Position numbers and translations under genes: made by a program
Origin: Neorhizobium tomejilense
GTDB lineage: Bacteria; Pseudomonadota; Alphaproteobacteria; Rhizobiales; Rhizobiaceae
Direction of reading: 5' to 3'
DNA: 64,000 nt
NCBI GenBank assembly: GCA_002968845.1
Contig: PVBG01000012.1
Span: 124,001-188,000, forward strand
The notes under the pieces: model-generated
What the model was told of the DNA's origin: nothing
What the model saw: only the letters and a program-made list of their open reading frames with translations
Databases searched by the model: none
Shown here: positions 9,131 through 17,954 of the stretch, in pieces
Layout of the letters: each line of letters begins with the position of its first letter
Numbering within the stretch: position 1 is the stretch's first letter

Positions 9131-9562
9131 TTGCTCTCAATGAGATATCAAGGACGGAAACTTCCTTTCGTGGTTGAAGTTGGGAAACACGCGGAGCCTC
9201 CTCCGCTCAATGTCTCTCATCTATCAGAGGGCCGCATCGTTCTCACGGGGGGTAGACGAATATCAGGTACGCATGAACTCAGGCAAGAAATTGCCTTTGT
9301 TAACGGAAGTAACCTTTGGGAGAACGAGGACCTGTACTTCAAACTGATCGATCTCAATTCGAGCGGGGTTCCTTTTCAATATCAACCAAAAGAAATGAAC
9401 TCACCCGACATCCTGATGGCCTGGTGGCAAGAGATCGGAAAGCTCAAGGTAAACTTTAAGGAGATTTCTTGGCGCAATCCAGATGAATGGCTCATCAAAA
9501 CAATTGAGCCTCCTGTCATCGGAACCCGTAATTGGGCGGGCCCCAAGCCTTTTGGATGTTGA
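9131..9562 (+). CDS. hypothetical small protein
   Basis: 143 aa from TTG at 9131 (GGAAA six nt upstream) or 140 aa from ATG at 9140. Contains EGRIVLTGGRRISGTHELRQ and a C-terminal WWQEIGKLKVNFKEISW. Soluble, no signal peptide, no family recognised. Next to it is an IS66 C-terminal scrap. Confidence 0.5.
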   Translation: MLSMRYQGRKLPFVVEVGKHAEPPPLNVSHLSEGRIVLTGGRRISGTHELRQEIAFVNGSNLWENEDLYFKLIDLNSSGVPFQYQPKEMNSPDILMAWWQEIGKLKVNFKEISWRNPDEWLIKTIEPPVIGTRNWAGPKPFGC

Positions 9563-9590
9563 GTTTGATCAGGCGTCTGATCAGTGAGAC

Positions 9591-9650
9591 GTAACCGGTG
9601 ACGAGCTGATGCCGTGGAATTGCTCCGCAGATGCGGAATTGCTAGGCTGA
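9591..9650 (+). pseudogene. IS66 transposase C-terminal tail remnant
   Basis: Plus-strand codons give VTGDELMPWNC and end in TGA at 9648-9650. The DELMPWN block matches the last residues of IS66 TnpC proteins (usually xxELLPWxx), and a second copy is at 19479-19568. Only about 20 codons survive. Confidence 0.5.
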
Positions 9651-9692
9651 TTGCCGATCAAGAAATCCAGCGGCCGTGCATTCTGAAGTGGT

Positions 9693-9929
9693 CTATGAAG
9701 ACTCATCCCTTTCACCGAGCGCATGAGAGGTTGAAAAAATGGGTGGCCTTCGAACAGTCTGAGTGAAGCCAGTAGCGGTGAAGCTAAGGTCTCCCACATC
9801 AAGTTCGATCTGGTAGTCCCAAAGCATGATCTTTCCGTTTGGCGACAGTCGACTGTTCTTGCAGGTGATGTCTTGTATCGAGGTGTCCCCCCGCGTTTGC
9901 CAATTCAGCAAAACGCTCAGATCGGACAC
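9693..9929 (-). CDS. possible small hypothetical protein
   Basis: 78 aa from GTG at 9929 (SDLSVLLNWQTRGDTSIQD, then LWDYQIELDVGDLSF). The composition is protein-like and beta-rich, but AGGA lies immediately against the start, too close for a normal ribosome site. The C-terminal 20 residues look random. It may be a gene fragment. Confidence 0.3.
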   Translation of the reverse strand: MSDLSVLLNWQTRGDTSIQDITCKNSRLSPNGKIMLWDYQIELDVGDLSFTATGFTQTVRRPPIFSTSHALGERDESS

Positions 9930-9979
9930 TCCTATTGGTGCGAAGCGGAAGATGCGTCTCGGCCCGAGGCGGACTTTGG

Positions 9980-10348
9980 TTAGTGGTTCTCGACACCATT
10001 TTGGTCTTGTTCGAACGCCTTGGTCACAACGATCTCTCCCACAATGGCTGCGTTGAAATTTTCAAGGTCTTCAGCCGGTATCCAGTATTCCCTCAGCGCC
10101 TGGCCGCCTGCATCTTGCGGAGCGTAGGCAGCCAGAAACGTGCTCAGAACTTCGAAGCGTGTGACATACCCAGCACCGTCCCGGTTGACATTCCAATCCC
10201 TCGCGATCCGAATGGCATAATCTTCAGAAAGCACGGGATAGAAAATAGGTTGGTCAGGCAGTCGAGGTGGAAACGTCCTCATGCCGCTCTGCTTTATCAA
10301 GTCCAGTTCAATCGGACCTACAGGTCGCCAAAGGGTCACAGTCTCCAT
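9980..10348 (-). CDS. conserved hypothetical protein (often labelled ADP-ribosylation/crystallin J1)
   Basis: 122 aa from ATG at 10348 (METVTLWRPVGPIELDLI), with CGGAGA six nt upstream; the frame is open further up but without a ribosome site. Conserved blocks: VTLWRPVGPxEL, FPPRLPDQPIFYPVLSEDYA, ARDWNVNRDGAGYVTRFEV and EYWIPAEDLENFNAAIVG. I recall this family being annotated ADP-ribosylation/crystallin J1 without experimental support. Small soluble protein, common near immunity genes and in plant-associated bacteria. Function not known. Confidence 0.7.
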   Translation of the reverse strand: METVTLWRPVGPIELDLIKQSGMRTFPPRLPDQPIFYPVLSEDYAIRIARDWNVNRDGAGYVTRFEVLSTFLAAYAPQDAGGQALREYWIPAEDLENFNAAIVGEIVVTKAFEQDQNGVENH

Positions 10349-10482
10349 CTCAATCTCCGCAGAAAGCATTTGCCGTAGTAGCTCCACACGAGAAGTAAGG
10401 CGCTCCGAAAGTCCGTCTCTGGCGCTTCTGTACTACGAGGCCTTTCGGCCAAAGCGGCCATTTGATATGGGGAGACGCCAGT

Positions 10483-10758
10483 TTATTTCCTAAACCATTG
10501 CTCGATCACCGAACCGGTCTGCATATCTATCTGATGCCGCCATCCGCTAAAGGTTGTTGCAAAAAGTTTTCCGTCAGCTTCATCAATTGCGACGTATCGC
10601 TCTATCCCGTTGCCTTTGTTGGCGCACCACAGAATATTGTCGCTGCCATCGATGGCCCAGAGGGAAGCGGTGCAAGGAGAGCTACCCAATGCCTCAAACA
10701 GCAGGACTTTAACGTCACATACGTGCAAGATTTGGGAGACCGGCTGCCGTGGAAGCAT
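10483..10758 (-). CDS. hypothetical small protein, beta-propeller-like fragment
   Basis: 91 aa from ATG at 10758, just after an in-frame stop. Blocks VLLFEALGSSPCTASLWAID, NKGNGIERYVAIDEADGKLF and TTFSGWRHQIDMQTG look like two successive blades or strands of a beta-sheet repeat. The first 12 residues may not be native, so a truncated N-terminus is possible. Family unnamed to me; same style as neighbouring immunity-like genes. Confidence 0.5.
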   Translation of the reverse strand: MLPRQPVSQILHVCDVKVLLFEALGSSPCTASLWAIDGSDNILWCANKGNGIERYVAIDEADGKLFATTFSGWRHQIDMQTGSVIEQWFRK

Positions 10759-11008
10759 CTTTTTTCGTTACGCCCCTTTCGAACTCTCCAATGCTCCTTT
10801 CTCCTAACGCCGCTGTCAAGGTTGAGGAGAGAAATCGCGGCAAGTGTGGAAATGACATGACCGCTGTTGGCGGGGAGCGGGAGACCTCAGTCGGCCGGGA
10901 CCGGATCATTGTGCTGTACACTTTTGCAGGTCCAGAGTTGAAACGGGTCGATCTGCGTCGTTTCTCCTGCTAAGCCAACCACAACACCTATTTCTCCAGG
11001 AGCAACAT

Positions 11009-11602
11009 ATGCCTTATTTGACACGAATTCTTAGCCAAAGCCCGAGAACTATTCCTGCGACTACGTTAGCCGAAACAATCACTACATTTGATGCGAAGCT
11101 CGATGGTGACATCGATGCTAATCTGTGGACAGCTCTTGAGGTGGTGAACTCTCAGTCGGAACCTGTCGTGCGGGTCCTCAAAAGTGGAGTTGCATTGGGG
11201 GAGTCGGGTCGAGATGAAATCGACGAGTTTTTGGCCGAGATTACAAGCTGCTCGCCCGCATCGGCTTCGAGGTGGCTACAGGAATATCTTCGCAAGGTTC
11301 AGACGGTCTACGCTTTCGAAATCTATGCGGAAACAACGAATGATTGGGAAATACTCAACGCTGTGCGAGACCGGATATTTGGGATGGCTGGCGGTATCAT
11401 ACAGGCCGATGGAGAAGGTTTCACGAATGAGGATGGATATCATATCCTCTGGCAGTTCTCCGACAAGGTCTCAGGCGAATGGTGGATGGCAGTATTGCAA
11501 GGGGGTGAGTGGAAGAAGTTCAAAATGGATTTAGCCGATGAAGCTCACCGCCAAGCGTTTAGGGCTGGAGAGGTACCACCCGGCGTTGATATAATTAACT
11601 GA
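11009..11602 (+). CDS. hypothetical protein
   Basis: 197 aa from ATG at 11009 with a good ribosome site (CCAGGAG, 10997-11002, 6-nt spacing). N-terminal half helical (TLAETITTFDAKLDGDIDANL, split here as read), C-terminal half with GGIIQADGEGFTNEDGYH, ILWQFSDKVSGEWWMAVLQ and FKMDLADEAHRQAF. No signal peptide or known catalytic motif. Family not recognised; the well-formed start suggests a functional gene. Confidence 0.6.
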   Translation: MPYLTRILSQSPRTIPATTLAETITTFDAKLDGDIDANLWTALEVVNSQSEPVVRVLKSGVALGESGRDEIDEFLAEITSCSPASASRWLQEYLRKVQTVYAFEIYAETTNDWEILNAVRDRIFGMAGGIIQADGEGFTNEDGYHILWQFSDKVSGEWWMAVLQGGEWKKFKMDLADEAHRQAFRAGEVPPGVDIIN

Positions 11603-11668
11603 GTGAGATTAGGGGCTCAGGTCAGTCCCGAGTCCGAAAAAAAACGATCACCTTGAAATGCTCGTGGC

Positions 11669-12172
11669 TCAGGGAGTTTCCGATACCGCACGAGGCTCAA
11701 GCACTTTCGCCAGCGGGCCATCCTTGACGGCGAGGCGTGACCACCCCGGTGCAATGCCTTGTTGTAGTATTGCGAAAAGTTGCCCTCGCACTGAGAGGTG
11801 CGCCTCAATCGGCGAATTGGCGCGTCGCTTCCACTGGATGGAAACTTCCGAGGCACTTGTTATTGGCTCGAAGTTGACATCGCTTACGTATTCTGCCGGG
11901 TTTGAAAACGGCAACTTCGCGGGATCGCCCCAGTCTTCTGTCGCAGGAGCGGAACCGCGATTATATAACCACACGTCGCTTACAATCACCTTTGCGGCAT
12001 CCATGAGGTATGCATAGGCCTTGTCGCCGTCATCTTCGATAATGACCGAAGAACCCGTGCTTTCATCCAAAAGCTGCAACCAAACGTCGGCCTGTTGTTT
12101 CAACCTACTTCTCCGAATGCGTTTCGCGGCTCCCGCAGTTACCTCCACGGAAAGCCCATTTGTCAACAGCAC
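11669..12172 (-). CDS. conserved hypothetical protein, 5' end cut or replaced by IS630
   Basis: 167 aa from GTG at 12172, which abuts the stop codon of an IS630 transposase frame (12173-12175). Blocks: LTNGLSVEVTAGAAKRIRR, DVWLQLLDESTG, DDGDKAYAYLMDAA, VWLYNRGSAPATEDW, KLPFSNPAEYV, RGQLFAIL and KDGPLAKVLEP. These fit an uncharacterised immunity-type family whose members start a few residues earlier, so the native start was probably lost to the insertion. Whether the GTG is used is unknown. Confidence 0.6.
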   Translation of the reverse strand: MLLTNGLSVEVTAGAAKRIRRSRLKQQADVWLQLLDESTGSSVIIEDDGDKAYAYLMDAAKVIVSDVWLYNRGSAPATEDWGDPAKLPFSNPAEYVSDVNFEPITSASEVSIQWKRRANSPIEAHLSVRGQLFAILQQGIAPGWSRLAVKDGPLAKVLEPRAVSETP

Positions 12173-13275
12173 CTAGCCGCAAATAGCTTTAGATAAACGT
12201 TCGATCTTATCGAAGATTTCTTGGCTTGTGGCGCTCCAGACAAAAGGTTTCGCCTTCGCATTATAGGCTTGGACGAAGGCGTTGATTTTTTCGACCAAGT
12301 CCTTGGCACTAACGAAAGAGGCGCGACGTATCTGGCGTTGTGTGATGAGCGCAAACCACCGCTCGACCTGGTTGAGCCATGATGCATAGGTCGGCGTGTA
12401 ATGGATATGGAAGCGCGGACGTGCCGCAAGCGAGGCACGGACTTTAGGATGTTTGTGGGCTGCATAGTTATCGACCACAAGATGAGCGTCGAGATCAGTT
12501 GGGACGTTCGCTTCGATTTGCTTGAGGAAACCGAGGAATTCCTGGTGTCGGTGACGGGCCCGGCATTGGGTGAGAAACTGACCGTTCGCGATGTCGAGGG
12601 CGGCGAATAATGTGGTCGTTCCGTGCCGGACGTAATCGTGTGTGACGCCTTCGAGATACCCAAGACCGAGCGGCAGTACAGGTTGAGTGCGTTCCAGCGC
12701 CTGGATTTGTGTCTTCTCGTCAACGCAGAGCACGACCGCATGATCTGGTGGATTGAGTTGGGGCCGACAATGTCCTTGACCTTGTCAACAAATAGAGGAT
12801 CGGTCGAGAGCTTGAACTTTTTCGAGCGATGCGGCTGAACGCCGAACAATGTCAACATGCGCCCAACAGTGGTCTTGGACAGGCCTGTGGCCGCCGCCGC
12901 AGAGCGCTACCCTCTCTTCGTCATGAGTTCTCGGTCGTCCAGGTCGGGCTTCCCCGTAAAGTCCGACGAGTCCCTGTTCGAACCATCGCTTACGCCAATG
13001 GCAGACCGTCGGGTTCGTCGTCCCAAACCGGTGGGCAATCGCGGTGTTGGTTTCGCCATCGGCTGAGGCCAGCACGATCTGCGCACGGCGAACCACGCTG
13101 TGAGGAACCGAATGGGAGCGGCTAATGCGCTCCAACTCCTCGCGTTCGCCTTCACTCAGACAAAGAATGCGTTCTTGCGGTCGACCGATACGCGCCATAT
13201 CCGTTCTCCTTGCAGATAACGAATCTTCTGCCCGTTGCGACCTTATGTAAAGCTATTTCAGGGACAGGACACTAG
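12165..13275 (-). mobile_element. decayed IS630-family insertion sequence
   Basis: The element carries a broken IS630 transposase on the minus strand. Facing ends share the core AAATAGCTTTA-N-ATAA: read inward on the plus strand from about 12183 and on the minus strand from about 13257. A TA lies at 13273-13274 at the right edge, in keeping with the TA target of IS630. The left edge is less clear because the outer repeat bases diverge. Boundaries are approximate. Confidence 0.7.
12173..13198 (-). pseudogene. IS630-family transposase, two frame disruptions
   Basis: N-terminal part from 13198 (MARIGRPQERILCLSEGERE, helix-turn-helix HRFGTTNPTVCHWRKRW) runs to about 12900, then jumps to another frame at AAATGLSKTTVGRML. 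A stretch of about 25 residues usually present there is missing, pointing to a small deletion. A second shift (one base) separates VDKVKDIVG from DHAVVLCVDEKTQIQALER. The last part keeps the DDE residues: LCVDEK, VVDNYAAHKH and SWLNQVERWF. The enzyme cannot be made as one chain without two frameshifts. Confidence 0.85.
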
Positions 13276-13386
13276 GTCTGATTGCATCGGCGCTCATGGG
13301 CCGTGACCTCTCTCGGCCGGGAGCTTCCTGTTCCACCCCAAAGACGCTACTTCAATGCTAGGTAGTTGAGCGGAGACGGAATTCGA

Positions 13387-13596
13387 GTGAGTGATTTCAG
13401 CTGTTGGTTTTGCAAAAGGGTCGTCGAGAAGATCGACGTCAAAGCGGTTGCAATTGAGGTCTCCAACCTTTGGCTTGCAATGGGAGGCTCTGACCTTGCC
13501 CCCTCGCAAACTTTCTACGCGCACTCCGAATGTGCGAAAACACACCTCAGCCTTCATAATCAGTTCGATCCTGAGGACTTGCTAGACCCGCAGTGA
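13387..13596 (+). CDS. small Cys/His-containing protein, possible zinc finger
   Basis: 69 aa from GTG at 13387; a GGAGA tract about 10 nt upstream supports this over TTG at 13366. Residues near the N-terminus give CWFCK and the middle gives HSECAK: a CxxC plus HxxC arrangement that could bind zinc. No named family. The next gene begins 40 nt downstream on the same strand. Confidence 0.5.
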   Translation: MSDFSCWFCKRVVEKIDVKAVAIEVSNLWLAMGGSDLAPSQTFYAHSECAKTHLSLHNQFDPEDLLDPQ

Positions 13597-13635
13597 TCAC
13601 AGGTAGCCCACGACCGCTAGCGGGCCATTGCAGAC

Positions 13636-14234
13636 ATGGAACCATGGCTGTACCGTCACGTCACTATGAGCGGCCTGTCCTATGAAATCCTCCCTCATCA
13701 TGACGACAACACTTACGAAGTGAGGTTGATCGTTGACGATGCAGACTGGATTGGAAAGGACCATCTCGGTCTCGATCCCCCCGACCTGGTTCGCCAGCTT
13801 ACTGAGGGACACGAAGGTTACCTAACTATAGGCCGCTGCGACTGCGGTTGTATGGGTTGCGATGATGCCAGAGTATATGTGACACGGACGCTGACTTCGG
13901 TTTAAGTGGTCGTCCCACAACCGGACAACCGTTGTTTTCGGCGCAGAACATTATGACCATCAGGTCGCGTTCTGATCACAGATTTACCTGGGAACCCATC
14001 AACAGGACCGTGGAGCGCCACCTCAACGGGATGTTCTCGGCCAAAGTGGCGGACGATGGCTACGCCTATGATTGGAGTTCCACTAGAATCAAGTCTAATG
14101 TCATTACGGTGTGCCTTACGAGAGATTCGCATCAGGAACTGCTGGAATTCTCCTGGGATGGCGAGACCATCGAAAGCGGACTAAGTCTCGGCAGCCAGTT
14201 CATGCAAAAGCGTTTTCAGCCGCTGACGCGATGA
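13636..14234 (+). pseudogene. broken hypothetical gene (internal stop and frameshifts)
   Basis: The first segment (MEPWLYRHVTMSGLSYEILP to GRCDCGCMGCDDARVYVTR) ends at TAA 13903-13905. The same frame resumes as VVVPQPDN, then a second frame gives VVFGAEHYDHQVAF, and a third gives WEPINRTVERHLNGM, DDGYAYDWSSTRIKSNVITV and LLEFSWDGETIESG. The parts join into one plausible protein of about 195 residues. I infer a single ancestral gene with one stop and two frameshifts; two independent small genes remain possible. Confidence 0.5.
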
Positions 14235-14526
14235 CCGCTTCTGGCGGATATTGGTTGAAAAACTCCGGCGAACGGCTTCCCGCACACTTTGCTGAAATAG
14301 AATTGCGCACAGGCAGCTCTGCTGCCACTCTTCCGCAATCCCATTTCAGTGGACTAACTCATTGGAAATCCATTCCCTACTGACGTTGCTCATCCACGGA
14401 TGACGGCCCAACTGGTCATTACCGGATGGCTTGCGCAAGTCGGAGGCGAGGTGGAAAAGCGGACATCACTCCAAAACGAGTTTGACATTGTCTTCGGCCT
14501 CGTCACCGCCAGCGCCATGATTTTGG

Positions 14527-15063
14527 ATGATTTCGATGAGCCAATCGAAAACTGTGGTCCCCTGCCCTTTTTGCGCTCGGACAAGGTCAGCTCGCACAAG
14601 CTCTCGATTGCTTGGGTGGCATCGTTCCAGCCGCTTCTGCAACTGGAGCGCTTCACTGGAGCCAATATCAGCGGAATATCTGCACCCCTTGCTCGTCACG
14701 AAACGGATCAGCGCGAAGGGCTTGCAAGAGCTGACCTACTCGGATGTGACGACGCTCGACGATTTGCCACTAAAGGCAAATTGGCGATCCGATACAACGC
14801 TGTTCCTAAATGGTCAGAAAACAGTCGCGGGCACGACCACCATTACCTTCGAAAAATGGGCTGAGGAAACAATCGGATCATGCTCGTATTCGGTTTGGGT
14901 GGTGAATAGCCGCGTGGAGCTTCAAGGACTGTCTCCGATAATCTTTGAACAATATTACTCTGCCAGCCTGAACCTCGTGCTTCGCTCGATCAGACTCGAC
15001 CCGTCGGGACATCCCATTAGTGAAGTCCGATTTGACCGGTTCCAGATTGGTTGGAGCAACTGA
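14527..15063 (+). CDS. hypothetical protein, N-terminus doubtful
   Basis: The frame is open for 178 codons but only the part from about 14660 looks like protein (EYLHPLLVTKRISAKGLQEL, then TYSDVTTLDDLPLKAN, TITFEKWAEETIGSCSYSVW, EVRFDRFQIGW). A TTG near 14683 with GGAA upstream could be the start. An overlapping frame at 14400-14660 (AQLVITGWLAQVGGEVEKR) may be the original 5' part, separated by a frameshift. Beta-rich; family unknown. Confidence 0.4.
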   Translation: MISMSQSKTVVPCPFCARTRSARTSSRLLGWHRSSRFCNWSASLEPISAEYLHPLLVTKRISAKGLQELTYSDVTTLDDLPLKANWRSDTTLFLNGQKTVAGTTTITFEKWAEETIGSCSYSVWVVNSRVELQGLSPIIFEQYYSASLNLVLRSIRLDPSGHPISEVRFDRFQIGWSN

Positions 15064-15178
15064 CACCTGGTGGCCGTAGGACAGGACTGCGTCGCCGGAT
15101 AGCAGCCCAAACCGGCCATTGACGCTGCATCGCGCGTCCATTCATAAGCTCTGGCAACTTATCAGAAAGGTGAGAGCG

Positions 15179-15544
15179 GTGTCTGAGTTCCTACAGTTCG
15201 CGATCAACAAGAGCCCGCTCCGGCTCACGCTTGATGACATCGTCCGATGGGCAGGAGCGTTCAACCACTGGGACTTCTACAATAGCGCCGCGCTGGAAAT
15301 TGCGAAAGGGTACCACCGAGGCGAGCTAAGTTACACCTTCTGTGATGGCGTAATGAATGATCTTTGGTCCGGGGTGCAGGAAGGGTTTGGACCTGGCAAG
15401 AACGAGGTGCCGGAGCCATTCTTCGAAATCTATGAAGCCTTCGATGCGGGAGAGTATCACCGCAAACACGACAAAACTGATGATCCCGTTGTCGAGTTCA
15501 CCGACCCTGCGATTGCGGAGCTAGCTATCCGCTTTAACCTTTAA
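15179..15544 (+). CDS. hypothetical small acidic protein
   Basis: 121 aa from GTG at 15179, with AAGGTGA seven nt upstream. Blocks: LQFAINKSPLRLTLDDIVRW, YHRGELSYTFCDGVMNDLW, PEPFFEIYEAFDAGEYHRK. Helical and acidic, no signal peptide. It has the look of an immunity protein for a nuclease or deaminase toxin, but no family is recognised. Confidence 0.55.
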   Translation: MSEFLQFAINKSPLRLTLDDIVRWAGAFNHWDFYNSAALEIAKGYHRGELSYTFCDGVMNDLWSGVQEGFGPGKNEVPEPFFEIYEAFDAGEYHRKHDKTDDPVVEFTDPAIAELAIRFNL

Positions 15545-15639
15545 GGCTTTGGGAGCGATGGCTGCAGTCAGCCCTCAGCAGACGCTTATTCCTCTAAGTC
15601 AAGCTGGCGAAGATATTCATCGCCGCTGATGGTCGTCGC

Positions 15640-15735
15640 CGCAAGCAGTTTCGGCGCGTAGCCACGCGCTACCATAAAACAGCGACGTCATTCATGGAAC
15701 TCGTTGATCTGGCCGCCGTTCGCGTCTGCCTGCCA
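15640..15735 (+). pseudogene. IS5-type transposase C-terminal remnant
   Basis: Codons from 15640 read RKQFRRVATRYHKTATSFME and then LVDLAAVRVCLP. The RRxATRYxKTxxxFxxxxxLAAxRxWL pattern is the C-terminal end of IS5/IS427-type transposases; the block at 8051-8478 has the related YRRIATRYDKVG. About 30 codons survive. Confidence 0.45.
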
Positions 15736-16185
15736 TCATTCATCGGTGCGGTCCAGGAGCCATGACGTAACCGGAGTTTCCCCAGTTCGGACGTCCTTAT
15801 AGGTCGAGCTAATCTTGTTCAGCACCGCATCGTCATCCGAAACGATCTCGTAGAACGTGCTGTCGACCGCCCGGATTATCACCCAGGGCTTGTCTGACTG
15901 CGTGGGTGCCGAGCCGACAAACTCCCCCCAGATAACCTGCCGCGTAATTTCAGCCAAGGCGGCTAAATCAGAGCCCGAAAGCTGGCCACCGTCTTGCGCC
16001 AATCCCTCAAGCCGTTCGCCCCCTTCACCGGTGGCCTCAAACCATTCGTGCCCAGGTTTGGACGACTTGACTGTCGAGACAACCCAACGTGCTTCGAAAG
16101 AACGAGGGGCCAAAAGGCGCAGCAAGTCTCTGAGATCAAGCGCAAGAACCTGATCTTTGAGATCGTAGACCCTAAGTGTCGTCAT
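15736..16185 (-). CDS. hypothetical small protein
   Basis: 149 aa from ATG at 16185 (MTTLRVYDLKDQVLALDLRD), with GGGGGA five nt upstream; the longer frame to 16233 lacks one. Blocks: RSFEARWVVSTVKSSKPGHE, GQLSGSDLAALAEITRQVIW, PWVIIRAVDSTFYEIVSDD. Soluble alpha/beta protein with no catalytic motif. Family not recognised; typical of the immunity-like set here. Confidence 0.6.
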   Translation of the reverse strand: MTTLRVYDLKDQVLALDLRDLLRLLAPRSFEARWVVSTVKSSKPGHEWFEATGEGGERLEGLAQDGGQLSGSDLAALAEITRQVIWGEFVGSAPTQSDKPWVIIRAVDSTFYEIVSDDDAVLNKISSTYKDVRTGETPVTSWLLDRTDE

Positions 16186-16329
16186 GGTGTCCCCCGTGAA
16201 CCCACGGTCGCATTGGCAGAAACGTTTTGTCAACTTTGATCTAGACTATGTCGCCTAACCTGATGCGCTTTCAGGCCAATAGCTTTTCTGCTCTCTGGGG
16301 CTCCTGATCCGTTTCCGCCCTAAGCGGAG

Positions 16330-16617
16330 TTACACGAGGTGGTCTATCCCGACATTGCTCAGGCGTTCATACGCCTGAGCTGCTTCAAGTCTTACCTCAG
16401 GATTTTCATCCACCGCTCGCCCGTACCAGTATTTCGCAGCGTGGAGGTCGCCCAACTGCTCGTAGCAAATACCCAATCTCTCGCCGAGATAGCCCGCATC
16501 CAGCGAAGCGTCTCCATCTGACATGAAGAGGTAAATCTTGATCGCATCAACAACGTTGCCATCATCGATCAACTTTTTGGCCGTGCGCTCCAAGTGATTG
16601 AAGTCCTGACGGGTCAT
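16330..16617 (-). CDS. short TPR/Sel1-like repeat protein
   Basis: 95 aa. Two helix-pair repeats are visible: LIDDGNVVDAIKIYLFMSD and GERLGICYEQLGDLHAAKYW followed by YGRAVDENPE, the spacing of tetratricopeptide units. The ATG overlaps the stop of the upstream gene as ATGA (16614-16617), so it is translationally coupled to it. Probably a small protein-binding partner of its operon neighbours. Confidence 0.65.
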   Translation of the reverse strand: MTRQDFNHLERTAKKLIDDGNVVDAIKIYLFMSDGDASLDAGYLGERLGICYEQLGDLHAAKYWYGRAVDENPEVRLEAAQAYERLSNVGIDHLV

Positions 16618-17219
16618 CTCTTTTCCAGATATTCTTCCGGGTCTCTTACGAAGCGAGCAGCTTCGGACCGTGTGATCGCTCTGAGAACGACTTCGGGGTG
16701 GGGCCGAAGGATGGCACCCGCCCGGGTCGCCAACACACAGCTGACTTCACGTGCCAGAGAACAAATTTCCTCCATTAGAGGTATGCGCGGATCAGCCACA
16801 TTCAGTCGAAACTGCACATGTTCAATCTCTGTGCCACGAAGCCAAATCTGCACGTCATCAACCTTCTCGTCACCCCAAATGCGAAGATCAGGGGACCAGG
16901 ATTTCGTTTCCAGCAACATCATGCCGACGCGTTCGAAAATGGCGCTAGTGACTGACGGCGAGAAGCGGAGTTCGACCTCATCGAGTTGGCCGCGAGTCAT
17001 CCGCGCGGCTACTACGCCGTCGACCCCTGCTGCCGCAGACGGGATCAGGTCAAGAGCGAACTGCCAAGCTGCCATGGATGTTGCTATTGCTCTCAAACAA
17101 GTTCGAAGGTTCCACCGCTCAATAGCAGCATTTTTTTGCGATGACTGCAATTGGCGCATCAGCGGCGTCGGTCTGCCGCCGAGGCGAACCAATTCCCAAG
17201 GAGCGCTAGGAGCCTTCAT
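16614..17219 (-). CDS. hypothetical protein in a three-gene coupled cluster
   Basis: 201 aa from ATG at 17219; a later Met at 17159 is possible. The start overlaps the end of the upstream gene by 14 nt and the stop overlaps the downstream ATG. Blocks: LRFSPSVTSAIFERVGMMLL, TKSWSPDLRIWGDEKVDDVQ, EEICSLAREVSCVLATRAG. The pattern ESWTPELRxWG recurs in an uncharacterised family of similar length. No signal peptide. Confidence 0.55.
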   Translation of the reverse strand: MKAPSAPWELVRLGGRPTPLMRQLQSSQKNAAIERWNLRTCLRAIATSMAAWQFALDLIPSAAAGVDGVVAARMTRGQLDEVELRFSPSVTSAIFERVGMMLLETKSWSPDLRIWGDEKVDDVQIWLRGTEIEHVQFRLNVADPRIPLMEEICSLAREVSCVLATRAGAILRPHPEVVLRAITRSEAARFVRDPEEYLEKR

Positions 17220-17718
17220 GTTCTGAGTACGCTTGAATCTCTGCCAACGAAGGTCTCCCCTCCATCAGGAAGAAATGAAGTTCAGTGTTATTCGAAAGCT
17301 TAAGCAGAACCACAGTCTCCGAAGCATCCGCGACCGAAGTTTCAGTGAACGTGATCGAAGCTCTTGCAAGAAGTGCCTTTGCCTCATTGACCGACAACCC
17401 AGGTTTGAAGCCATCAAGGTTAACATACCGGCGGGGCGCGTATTTCAATTTGCCTTGCTTCGGCTCTGGAAGGCCGGTGGTCGCAGTCCACATGCGAACC
17501 CCGACTCGACGAACCATTACCTGCTCCCCGCGAACCCAAATCGCGACCTGAATGTTTCCGTGGTAGTCGAGAAGGCTGTCAAAAGCGACCAAGTCCCCAC
17601 TAAAGGACCACGAACTTGGCGGTCCAAGGACACGTCCTACATAGAAAAACGGGACGTCCGGGCGAATAACCTGCGACGACGACCTCTGTAGTAGTTTCAG
17701 AATAGAGAACGGAATCAA
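17206..17718 (-). CDS. hypothetical protein, first gene of a three-gene cluster
   Basis: 170 aa read from TTG at 17718; the start is uncertain because no ribosome site stands out. Contains FFYVGRVLGPPSSWSFSGDL, IQVAIWVRGEQVMVRRVG and a C-terminal AKALLARASITFTETSVAD region. Beta-rich N-terminal half, helical C-terminal half. The overlaps with the next two genes suggest one transcript and perhaps one complex. Confidence 0.5.
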   Translation of the reverse strand: MIPFSILKLLQRSSSQVIRPDVPFFYVGRVLGPPSSWSFSGDLVAFDSLLDYHGNIQVAIWVRGEQVMVRRVGVRMWTATTGLPEPKQGKLKYAPRRYVNLDGFKPGLSVNEAKALLARASITFTETSVADASETVVLLKLSNNTELHFFLMEGRPSLAEIQAYSEHEGS

Positions 17719-17954
17719 CGCAGGGTTCCCAGGAATTCACAACGGATATCAAGCTAAGAGTTCGGCGGCAATGGTCGCAGCTGGCGCAGATCAGGAAAGG
17801 AGTCTCTTCAGGACGACTGCCAACACCCGCCTCGGTTGGAATGGCTGATACCCAGCATTGCGGCCGCAGTAAAACACCTTATTCTGCGATGTCGAAAAAG
17901 CGGGAAAACAGAGTCGCTCCTGTCCTCGCTATTGCGACTAGGCGGTACCAACAC

